This document shows positions 1-9,741 of a stretch of DNA of 64,000 nucleotides, in pieces. The notes beneath the pieces were generated by a model. It ran no database searches and had not been told where the DNA came from. It saw only the letters and a program-made list of their open reading frames with translations. Every line of letters starts with the position of its first letter. Positions within the stretch are counted from its first letter, which is position 1. A program made the position numbers and the translations under genes. This stretch comes from Corinectria fuckeliana (Eukaryota; Ascomycota; Sordariomycetes; Hypocreales; Nectriaceae): the NCBI GenBank assembly GCA_019137255.1, contig WPDH01000038.1:21539-85538 (forward strand). The letters are read 5' to 3'.

Positions 1-3000
1 GTATCTTATAGTAGTCTCTAGTAGTAAGATGCTAGCTGTTAAGACAGCTTAACCTAGTGATAAAAGATTTCTATTAGTCTTAATCTTAGAGATAAAAGAT
101 CTTTTATAAGTTCTTCTTAGTCTTCTTTTAGCTATACTTATTTATTATATACTTAACTTATTACTAAACTATAAGGTTAAAGTACTAAGTAAAGTAGATA
201 TCTTATTTATCCCTAGTGATATTATAGCTATCTATATATAACTTAAAGCTTATAAGAAAATTAGTTATATTAAGCCTTATAAATTACTAGTGAAAGAGGA
301 GGATAAGTCTTTAAGACTTTACAGATAGTAACTTCTTAATAAGCTTAGTTAGAAGGTAGTATAACCTAGGATTAGTTAGAGGGGGTATTAAAGTTATAGT
401 CTTAATAGGAGTTAAAAATCTTAAGAGAGTTATAATAGTAGGTGTAAAGCTAGGAGAAAGAGAATTAGAAGAAGTTAACCTGCTTAAAAGTATTATATCT
501 AATAGTTATAAGGATTATTATCTTTTTCTGCCTCTTAGCTTAAGAGGTGTAAGTAGAATTATTTTTAACTTAGAGGTTTTCTAGTTAAGTTAAAGGGGTA
601 ACTTACTAGTAGTTATAGTTCTTTTATTTAAGACTTAGTTATAGTTAGATAATAATAAGACTAATAAGACTAAAAGTATTACTATAAGATTTACTATAAG
701 GATTTATATAGTAATAAGTCTTATACTAAGAGTAATTTCTAGTTATCTTAGGGTTTTTAAAAGTAAGATTTCTAGTAATAGCTTTCTCTGTTTTTATATT
801 TACTTTATATAGTATTTAATTTCTAGGTTTCCTAGTAGGACTAGCCTTTCTAACTTAAGTAAAGCTTTTACTAGTAACTACTATTTTCTAATATTTACTT
901 TAACCTTATATAGTTCTAGTTTTAAAAAGTGTTAAGATGGTTTTATATTTGTTATTAAATATTATTTAATATTATTTAGTAAGTAAAAAGAATCTATAAA
1001 ATTATTATTAATCTTCTTAATAAAAGGCTTTTACTATCCTGAAAGTATTAGGTCTAATAAGATAGTACTACTTAACAGTCTTTAAGGATCTAAGGCTGGG
1101 CGTAAGGTTGTTTTTAGGGTCTTATCTTCTTCCCTTTTTTAATACTATCTGTTATCTCTAGGTATCTTTCTCTCTTCTCTTTTAGCTCTTATCTAGTGTA
1201 TTAGGCTCTAGTAGTAGCTAAAAGGTGCTTATTAGCATAACTAGGTCTTATAACCTAGCTATATTAACTTATTATCTTACTATAACCTCTAAATTTGTTA
1301 GTAGGAGATATAGTTAGTATAAACTAACTACCTAACTAAAGCTGTTAGCTTAAAAAAGAAGATATACTAATAAGATCACAGCTTAGGTAACTATAAAAGA
1401 TATAAAACAGATTAGACTGCTTTTAAGTATTAGATTTAATACTTTTAAAGGTAATCTAGCTAATAAGAATAAGAATAAATAATAAGAGCTGCTATAATAG
1501 CTAGGTAAGATAAGACAAAAAGTGATAAAAGGTGGGATTAAAATTTAAGAAGGGAAAAAGTGTTTCTCTTCTATTAAGATTAGATAAGATAACTACTTTA
1601 AGTAGTAACTACTTACAGTTAAGTCTTATATATATTAAAACTCCTGTGCTAATTAGTACTATTATAATAGCTATTAATAATAAGAAGTCTTTTATTTTCT
1701 GCCTTTTTTAGTATTATATAAAAAATAAAAACTGTTTTTAACTATATAAGAGTAATCTAGTTATTAGTCTAGCTCTTTTCTAATAAAGTAAAGCTCTAAA
1801 AAGTTAGAAAATTAAGTTTTTCTAAGAAATATTACTATTAAACTATTATTTTTTTAAAGATTACTAAAAAAGGCAAGATACAACTATTAGTGCTAATATA
1901 TCTAATAATTATAATTTAAGAATAAAAACCTAAGTTCTTAATTATTATAATCTTATATTATAAGCTTTTTAGAATAATATAATAGGCTAGCTCTTAAGCA
2001 GCTATAAGAAGGTGCTAAAAGAGATTAATATTAATAAAGCTAAAAAAAAAAGAGAGAAAGTAAAGCTTTTTACCTATTAGACTTAAATACCTGTATAAGC
2101 TACTAACTAACTTAACAGCTAAGCCTTATTACTTTTTAGCAGATACTTTCTTATTTAGCTTAAGCTGGGTAAAGCCTAAACTATAATATATAAGCTTATT
2201 ATACTCTTACTCTTTTATAATACTAGTTTTATCTATATTATATTAATTCTCCTTAAGAATACTCTTAATCTTAGGGATTATTAGCTATCTAAAAAAAACT
2301 TTAATATTCTTAGTTATTACCTTATTAAAGCGTGTAATATTATGCTTATAACCTTAAAGAGTCTTAATCTAAGAATTTTAGTGTTTAAATCTCTAAATCT
2401 AGTAAGATTTAAAAGAGCTAAAAAAGCTATTTTAGGTAGTAATATATATAGTAAATTTAATAACTTAAGTATAAGTTAGAGAGAAGCCTAGGTGTTTTTA
2501 AACTAAGATCTAATCTATAAGATTCTTTTTCTAATCTAAAGAGAGCTTTTAGTAATACTAATAAGCTTCTTAATAGCTTTAAGTGTTATTAAGTTAGTTA
2601 AGAAAGGTTAAATATAAGATATAATTATAACAGGCTATAACTTACTAAGATACCTTATATTTTATAATAGAAATAGTATTTTAAATATTAGCTTTTATGT
2701 ATTTTAGTATAATAATTATAATAATATAAAAAATATTATAATTACTTTAATATTATATAAGAAAACACAGTTAGAATACAAAGTTAAATAAGTAATAAAG
2801 TTATAAAAAAGTGGTTAAAAATAAAGGCTAGTTAGAAAATAAAATAGGAGACTTATATAAAAAAGCTACTCTAAATAGCCTTACCTTATAATACCTTTTT
2901 TTATTCTTATCTTAATCTTTATTTTTACCTGCTTTTAGAAATATCTAAATAAGCTAAATTAAAATATATTTATATAGTCTTAGTATATTTACTAAAAGCT

Positions 3001-3590
3001 CTCTTATATAAAAAACTAGGTCTTACCTTTAGATATAGTTAACTAAGTTATATATTATATTTATACCTTAGCATATTATAATATATATTAGTTATAAGCC
3101 TAGTTAGCACTTTTTTATTAATTTTCTTATTAAGCTTTTAGAATTATAAGTGTATTAAAGCCTTATACTTCTATTAATCTTAGCCTTTATTACTAGAAGG
3201 CTTATTTAGAGTTAAGATATTATCTTAAAGTTAACACTAAAATTAACACTAGAGTATAACTTCTTTTAATTCTTCTTTATAGTATACTTCTAATTTACTT
3301 ATACCTATACTTATAATTTCTTAAATCTAAGAGTTGTTTCTCTAATTATTCTAATTTTTATCTTTTTATAGATTTTTCTATCTAATTTAATTTCTCTTGT
3401 TATTTCTTTTAGATTTATTATTTATCTTCTAAAACTAGCTTTTTACTACTTCTAATTAATAACCTGTTTAACTCTTAAGTTTAGATTATTATCTTATCTT
3501 TAAATATATTATTAGAAAGGATATAACTATCTGCGTAAAAAAGTTAAATTTCTTAAAGTAAATAGCTGTGAAGCTTTTAGAGGTTTTAAG
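1..3590. repeat. AT-rich RIP-degraded block
   Basis: Almost pure A/T-biased sequence without any supportable open reading frame. The dinucleotides CA and TG are nearly absent while TA is very common; for example 121-180 contains no CA and no TG. This is the known outcome of repeat-induced point mutation, which converts CpA to TpA on both strands of duplicated DNA in ascomycetes. The block is therefore probably one or more dead transposons, but the original element cannot be recognised by eye. The transition to normal composition near 3.55-3.6 kb is fairly sharp. Confidence 0.85.
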
Positions 3591-4019
3591 GGATTTAAGG
3601 GTCTTAAAGAAGGTCCTGCTAATCAATAGATAGCTCATTAGATAGAGGAGAAAAAGTGGGTCAGATTGATGTTTTTTATAGTATGATTGGATGAAATCTG
3701 ACTGCTTGAGTGTCTGCTCTATATCTGGACACAGGCGGAAATCACTCTCTCTTTATAGACAAATTCCCAGTCTTCCAGCAGTCCAAATAGGTCGTATGAT
3801 AGCTCGATCTGTAGCCAAAGTGATGACGGATGTCATACTGAAATCTCAGATAGGTCGGATGTAATGTTACGCCGCAATTGCAGTTCCGGTGGCGAATCTT
3901 TTAAAGTTTGTCTAAACCGTGGTATAAATCGGAAAACCGGCAGATAGTGGCGATTTAATAATAGCTAATAGGTATGCGAGAAAGTCTCCCCACAGTGCAG
4001 ATACAGTGTTAATAATACT
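3591..4019. other. Less-mutated island between RIP blocks
   Basis: This stretch has ordinary base composition with CpG, CpA and TpG present, between two heavily AT-biased blocks. No open frame with an ATG start or recognisable domain was found. It may be single-copy DNA that escaped RIP, or spacer between two inserted repeats. Confidence 0.5.
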
Positions 4020-4560
4020 GTAAGCTAATATGTGCTAGGATTTTCCTAGGATTTTATAATGCTAGTTAAAGCTAGTAAACTCTAATAAAGCTTATATAAA
4101 TAAGCTTAAGACTAGCCTAAGTAGTAAGAATCCCTTCTTTTTACTAGGCTTAATAATAACTTTAATACTCTTATAATTACTCTTTTATATATCCTAAATA
4201 TATAGTAGCTCTAACTATTACCCTAGTATAATAGCTAGAGTTATTATTACTCTTTTTATAATACTTAGGTTTAAAGCTAGATAAAAACTGATTTTTACTT
4301 CTTATAATACTAAGAAAGAAGCTATTAGATAAATAGTTAAAGCCCTAAATAGTTTTAACTAGAGGGGTATATTAGATAGAGGACCTAGCTAAAAAAGATA
4401 ACTAAGACTATAAAAGCCTAGATAATTTAAAATATAGAAAATCTCTTAGAATAAGAGGCCTAAAAGAGATTAAGACTATATAGTTATAATAACACTAATT
4501 CTAGCGATTATTATATTAATTAAATCCTATTACTAGGCTTTATTATTATTATCTATTTTT
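4020..4560. repeat. Second AT-rich RIP-degraded block
   Basis: TA-rich, CA/TG-poor sequence of the same type as the block at the left end. No coding content. Composition returns to normal abruptly near 4560, where CG-containing sequence resumes. Confidence 0.8.
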
Positions 4561-5175
4561 CTGTGATTAAATCACCCGAAATTCAGCCCGTACAACCCAC
4601 TTACGAAGCGTCACGTGTCCGACATAATACGGTCTCACATGACAGGGTGTCTGGCACGTAATCGGTTTTAATCGGTCAGAGGTGGTTTCCCTGAGTTTTG
4701 CCTCAGGCAACAAAGTATCAATAATCCGGTTCACTTTGTGGAAACGTGGAAGATTATTGACACATCTCCACGTATGTTTAGCCTTCCTACACCTTTCCAA
4801 TCCTTCAACGTAGCGCTTTAACCTTGAGCGCCTTTCGCGGATGACAACCCTGTATCACGGGGTTGTACGAACATAATGATCTCAGTTATTGATCATTTCT
4901 CTGAGATACTTCTAAGTGCTGTGTGGCGTGTTGTCACCAATCACTATGCTGTCGCATGGAGCTTCGCCCTTCGAGTGTTTGGCCTGGTTTTGCCATCGCT
5001 TGAGAACAACATCGCGCAGTTGGCATCGGTTAGTGCCTTCGGACTGCTTTTTCGCTATTGTCACTGGGACTAATAACTGATCTGAATTTGAAAGGATTTC
5101 AAGGCAACAGGCTATGTCTCCTTGTGCCCTGACCTCCTCGTAACACATGATACGTCTATATCCTCTGAGCTACTC
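4561..5175. other. Intergenic, no gene supported
   Basis: Normal composition upstream of the kinase-like gene. Short open frames exist on both strands but lack good starts and recognisable motifs. An upstream exon of the kinase-like gene could lie here, but none could be defined. Confidence 0.4.
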
Positions 5176-5910
5176 ATGGTTGGAAATACGTTGGAGACTT
5201 GGCGGATTGGAGATGTGGTCCGAAAAGGATACCTGGCTGATTCGGATGTAGGCATAATGCAGGCGAATATTAAGGCCACTAGGAACGAAGCTAACGTATA
5301 CTTGATTCTTAAAGACCACCATCTGATCGCAGAATGTCTTGCTATCGGCCCGACCAAGGACTACATCAACCTAAAGTTTTATCCCAAGGGAACGTTGCGC
5401 GACTATGTCGACTCGAACCGATACCGCATCTCGGATCTTCAGCTAAAGACATGGGCCTGCCAGCTCGTGGAGAGTGTGGCCTACATCCATTCAAAGGGTG
5501 TTCGACATGCAGATCTGCGGCTAGATCAGTGGCTGCTCGATGAAGACCTACATCCGCGTCTCGCTGATTTTAATGGATCCGGATTCGACATCCAGCCAGA
5601 CCTTGGCTTGGACTTTACACCAGCTACAAGCAATGAATCCACATCTCATTATCTCCCCCGCGATGACGATGAAGACAGCACTGTGAAGTCAGAGCTGTTC
5701 GCGCTGGGATCCTCGATATTTGAACTCGTGGCTAATTCGGCGCCATATGAGGGCGAAGATTGTGATGTAATCGAATCGAATTTTGCAAGGCATATTTTCC
5801 CCTCCGTTGAACATTTGCTGATGGGGAATATCATTCTGGGTTGCTGGGAGGGTCAATACACTTCAGCAGAACAAATCTTGGATCATGTACGAGGCACTGG
5901 CTCTGGTTGA
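5176..5910 (+). CDS. Protein kinase-like domain protein (divergent, possibly pseudokinase)
   Basis: Single-exon reading frame of 244 residues from the ATG at 5176. The C-lobe of a eukaryotic protein kinase is recognisable: an HADLRLDQ catalytic loop at about 111-118, ADFNG at about 130-134 in place of DFG, and KSELFALGSSIFELV as the helix F region. The N-lobe is short and no clear VAIK lysine or glycine loop is visible, so an upstream exon may be missing or the protein starts late. The catalytic HRD asparagine is replaced by Gln and the DFG glycine by Asn, so ATP/Mg handling may be altered. It resembles the numerous small kinase-like proteins of ascomycetes that modify this loop. The substrate is unknown. 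It lies about 0.6 kb from a RIP block. Confidence 0.65.
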   Translation: MVGNTLETWRIGDVVRKGYLADSDVGIMQANIKATRNEANVYLILKDHHLIAECLAIGPTKDYINLKFYPKGTLRDYVDSNRYRISDLQLKTWACQLVESVAYIHSKGVRHADLRLDQWLLDEDLHPRLADFNGSGFDIQPDLGLDFTPATSNESTSHYLPRDDDEDSTVKSELFALGSSIFELVANSAPYEGEDCDVIESNFARHIFPSVEHLLMGNIILGCWEGQYTSAEQILDHVRGTGSG

Positions 5911-6008
5911 GCGCAATAGCTTTTTCATATTTACTAAATATCCAAGCACATTCTCTTCACCACATCCATAAAACTAACCTCCCAGATCTTGATCAAGCGG
6001 TGATGCAC

Positions 6009-6548
6009 CTATGCGGAATTGTTAAGCGATCGATCGTCACACTTAGATGTTACGTACCTGCTATGCATTCTGTGTATGGTTGTGTCCAGGCCGAGGTCCT
6101 TTTTTTCGACTTGAGGCAGCGTGAATTTGCTTGAATTGATGACACTGTCGAATGCCTTGCACAGGTTTATCAGGACAGGGGTCAGCTGTATATGCGATCT
6201 GATCGCATACGCCCATTTGGCAGCCTCCTCCACTTCACTTAGTCGTAGACACGTATTCCTTGCACATACTGGGCAGAATTTGTCGAAATTGATTGTCCAG
6301 CGGTTTGATGTTGACGAGAGTGAGGGGATTTCGCTCGAAAGGTTCTGATTTATGCAGCAGTGCAAGCAGCGGGGGTCTGCCTGAGGCATGTTGGGCTCCA
6401 AGCAGTTCTTTGCAGCAAACAAAATGTCAAGAACTGGATGTAGCTGAGTGACTGGAAATGTCTCTGGCGTGCAGGAGATACATTGAATATAGCGGCCAAT
6501 GCTTCGGTAGTACGGTACCGGCGATCGAAAGTGACTTGACCCAAGCAT
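6009..6548 (-). CDS. Hypothetical protein with Cys pairs
   Basis: Open frame of 179 residues with a true ATG at 6548. I do not recognise the family. It has several close cysteine pairs (CISC near residue 24, CLHC near 61, CPVC near 91), which could bind zinc, and is otherwise Ser/Leu-rich with no signal peptide or membrane segment. A TATATAAA string lies only about 28 nt upstream of the ATG. It follows directly after the truncated pseudogene at 6601-7166 on the same strand, so it might instead be downstream sequence of a larger decayed locus. Real gene or chance frame cannot be settled from sequence alone. Confidence 0.35.
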   Translation of the reverse strand: MLGSSHFRSPVPYYRSIGRYIQCISCTPETFPVTQLHPVLDILFAAKNCLEPNMPQADPRCLHCCINQNLSSEIPSLSSTSNRWTINFDKFCPVCARNTCLRLSEVEEAAKWAYAIRSHIQLTPVLINLCKAFDSVINSSKFTLPQVEKKDLGLDTTIHRMHSRYVTSKCDDRSLNNSA

Positions 6549-6600
6549 TCACGACAAACACCTGTTGCCGATAGGTTTATATACTTGCACGTAATTTGTA

Positions 6601-7166
6601 TTATGTACTGAGTTGCCCGGGACGCGCTCCGTCGTACAGATCTGGGTTGCCTGGTACGAGTGTGCCGCTGGTCAGATGGTCGAAGTTCGCGAATGGGACT
6701 TCACCGGCACAACACTTGGTGTCGTCTTCAATCATGGGAATGACCTTTGCGGTGACTTGTCTCTTTTTGGACGCGTGCGTGTCTGCTGGTTTGAACATTT
6801 TGAAGTCCTCATTCGAAAAACGGGATGGAGAAAGGGAAGCTCTAGGCTGCCCAAGTGCTCGAAGGGCGTCATCTAGGTTCTCTGGTTCCGACGGCATTCG
6901 GCCGTCAGGATATTCATAGCCCATCAGGGAAAACGTCATGATTGATAAGGTGTCGCTGAAAAGCCCGATCGTACGGTCCAGTGCTTAGTCGTGATCGTGC
7001 TCGGGGTAATGCCGCTCTTCTAAGGAGACTGAGAACCCCGCTTCTGGCAGCCGACTCGACTGGCTCGAGCTCATCCCGACGGGCTGGGGACTCTCGCCCG
7101 CCTCGGCGGCGGCGCCGTCAGGCGAGACAGACGAGTCGCGAGCTACTTTGGCGTTTCTCCGATCTA
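6601..7166 (-). pseudogene. Broken, 3'-truncated gene of a fungal 'YEYP...SLSPSRFS' family
   Basis: Read on the minus strand, the frame contains GYEYPDGRMP, PRASLSPSRFS, a VIPMIEDD segment and LTSGTLVPGNPDLYDGARP. These are hallmarks I associate with a large family of uncharacterised ascomycete proteins (possibly the DUF7924 group; name not verified). In that family the GARPEQL-like motif is followed by a long conserved C-terminal domain; here the frame stops at 6601, so that domain is lost. Upstream, coding-like sequence (GFSVSLEERHYPEHDHD) is in the same frame but separated by a TAA at 6985-6987 where an amino acid is expected. A C-to-T change in a CpA context would produce this, a RIP-type lesion. 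The 5' limit is approximate. Confidence 0.6.
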
Positions 7167-8167
7167 ATCTAATTATCGGAGTGCGTTTGTCGTTAGAATG
7201 CTGGATGGCTGAGCTTCTGTTTCTTTGATGAACGATGTGCAGCGTCACGTACTCGCTCGTTAATACTTGGTGTCTCTGAAAGACTCTGGGATTTGTCTCT
7301 CCCGGCCCTCCTTTCTCCTTCCCTGCCCCCTCTCCTGGTCTGTCCCTCCATCCACCCACCCACCCACCACCCCTCTCTATCTTCCCCTCCTTGAGCCCTC
7401 ATGTCTTTATCCTAAGGATTCTCTATTAGCCTTTCTTGTACCTGTTTGTCTTAGTTTATCATCTCACAAGATGTCTTTCACGCTTTATAAATATTAGTAT
7501 TAGTAATACTATACTTTGTGATTATATGCTTCACAAGTGTAAACCACTTGCAAATAATAGTTAGATCTTTATATTTAACTCTAATAATTATACTTATAAT
7601 AAAAACACATTTTAAGCTTTAGTTATTACTTAATAAAGGTAGAAGCTTAGCACTCACTAACTAGTAACATATTATAATTAGTAAGCAGTTAGTTAGCTAT
7701 TTCTTTTATATTGTAAAGCTGTGAGGGAAGTTCTTAGGAATATAAGTTAAGAATATACTGAACAAGAGTCTATTCCTCTAGATTAGAGAACTTTTGCAAA
7801 TTAGGCATAAGATCATATCAGCCAGGAATGCTGTCGCGTTAGCGTTCTAAAGTGCGGCGAGAGACATTATAGATCTTTAAAGCGTGATAGAGAGATAATT
7901 AAGAGTTATTCTTAAGGGCTTAAAGGGCAAGATTGATATCTGCTTTATTAATTAATGATGACATGATTTGTGGTTGAGAGAATTAAATTGAGAGATGCGA
8001 TCAGGTGATTGGGGGGAAAAGTGCGCGCTCGCCCCAACTGCGCGCTCGCCTATCATGCACGTTATTGCTTCGTATATATATATTAATTACATCAGGGGTG
8101 CCGTTGACCCTGTCAGTCATGCGTGTATTTGAATACGCAGTCAGTGCTAGCAACACACTGTCACTAA
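7167..8167. other. Intergenic, pyrimidine-rich then AT-rich
   Basis: About 7290-7410 is C/T-rich with tandem CCACC-like units. 7480-7740 is AT-rich and partly CA/TG-poor, suggesting mild RIP. 8015-8055 contains a near-duplicated gcgcgctcgcc motif. No gene is supported. Confidence 0.5.
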
Positions 8168-8749
8168 TGCCCTGATCGGCTCGATGTTTCCAAAAGACAA
8201 AAGGTCACAAAACTACCATCGAGGACAGGGATTAGACGCTAAAAAGACGCTCCTTTCCCCCTTAGGCTAGCAAATCCGCTGTTTGGCCGGGTAGACCTTG
8301 TCTAGCGGCACGTCCAAAAGTTATGCAGAGTCACTGATGTACCGTTTTGCCGCTTGATCGAATGTAGACTGGTTGCCAAGGAATTTCCCTCTTTTGAGCC
8401 TCTTTTGGCCCTGTCGGATAGAGCACATATGGAAATCACGTATGTGCACGATCGAGAAAAGAACGAATTGAACAAAAGCGACCTTTAAGCTGACTTTTTA
8501 GCCTAGAGATACTAATTTAAGTCTAAATACTACATATAGATATCCAAAATAAAGGTAATATTTAGGCCAATTTAGCTATTATTTCAGATTCTAGTAGAAA
8601 TTTAACCTTAATTAATTATTGATTTTAGAAGATAGGAATCTTATTATCTACCCTAGAATTGCACAATTAGGTACCTAGGGTACAAGTGACTTTTCAAAGT
8701 CACTCTCAGGACCCCACTTTCTTTTGTCAACATCGAGCCGATCAGGGCA
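8168..8749. mobile_element. MITE-like element with 21-bp perfect terminal inverted repeats and TAA duplication
   Basis: The left end starts TGCCCTGATCGGC at 8168 and the right end (8729-8749) is its exact reverse complement over 21 bp; similarity continues imperfectly inward (AAAAGA-type sequence). Both ends are flanked by TAA (8165-8167 and 8750-8752), a 3-bp target-site duplication. The interior of about 540 bp has no transposase frame, so this is a non-autonomous element. A TWA duplication is characteristic of PIF/Harbinger transposons, which is the most likely parent superfamily, although the TIR start is not the commonest Harbinger form. Part of the interior (about 8500-8650) is AT-rich, perhaps RIP-affected. 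Confidence 0.75.
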
Positions 8750-9232
8750 TAAATAGTATTACCGCAACTCAGGAGCTGCACCGTCTTAAAGATAAGGCTG
8801 CAAGACGGTCAGCCCTCCAAGCATAGATGGCAGTTATAAGCAAAATACGGCCCAATCAGTGTCGGTGATGCTAGGCTTCGAGTCTCGAAGGATGTATATA
8901 ATTGACAAGCTGCATAGGCTGATGAGAAGAAGCGAATTTTACGAAGAGACAGCCAAGATGAAGGTCTCTTCTTACGCCATTAGATACGTGATGTCAGGTC
9001 ACATGTGAGGCCTAGCATCACAGCTGTAAAGCTAGAAGTTATATATACTAACCCCAGAAGAGCCTGAAAGCCGCTGTGTAAGTTGCAGCTAAAACGCAGC
9101 AACTGGTGGTCCAAAACAGACCGGCGTTCTCACCTTACTTCGAGTCAGTGGCTTACGCAGAAATAAGCTCTTCACCGCCAGCTTCAACAGCTAGGAATGG
9201 GTGACAATAGATGGCAAGGAACAGGATCTTAG
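8750..9232. other. Intergenic, no gene supported
   Basis: Normal composition with no convincing exon. It lies between the MITE-like element and a short coding-like fragment. Confidence 0.4.
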
Positions 9233-9415
9233 CTGAGAGACTATGACCCCGAGGTGGTCCAACAAGCTGTCAACTTTGCTATTTTCAATGCACAGGAACG
9301 GGCTCTTAGAAAGAAACAGTTGACTTTTGAGGTTGATGGAATTGAGGTCATTACGGAAGATGTAATTGATATTAGTCAGGGCGAATTCCTGGTCCCAAAA
9401 GACGAAGTAGATGAC
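9233..9415 (+). pseudogene. Short coding-like fragment, possible terminal exon relic
   Basis: After a possible splice acceptor (CTTAG ending at 9232), a frame reads RDYDPEVVQQAVNFAIFNA, then a charged stretch ending EFLVPKDEVDD and a TAG. It has protein-like composition and no internal stop over about 60 codons, but no matching upstream exon was found in 8.75-9.23 kb. I do not recognise the family. It may be the 3' remnant of a gene or transposon frame disrupted by insertions in this region. Confidence 0.3.
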
Positions 9416-9741
9416 TAGAAATGATGAAAATGGCACTCTAGTCAGTCACTTACATCAGACCAACTTTTCGTTTAGAATACACAGATGCAACTGACCCCAT
9501 ATAATCGCTATAATAAAGGTACCTCGCCTACACTTAGAATTTAGTGTGAATAAATATACCTAAATTTGGCGAGTCGCTAGACTTTTGGCTAGTTAACGAC
9601 CCCCCTGTTTGTCCCTCACGGGGGGTTGAGCTGAAGTAAAATGACGAGACCCCCCTAGCAGTGCTTCTTTACTCAACCATGATGAACGTTTGAGTTTAGG
9701 GGCGTTATATCAGCATCTGTGATACGCAGTATTAACTCAAA
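9416..9741. other. Intergenic
   Basis: Short spacer downstream of the NLR gene. It holds a near-palindromic CCCCCC/GGGGGG pair around 9600-9660 (ACCCCCCTGTTTG and ACGGGGGG), which could form a hairpin but is not clearly functional. Confidence 0.35.
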
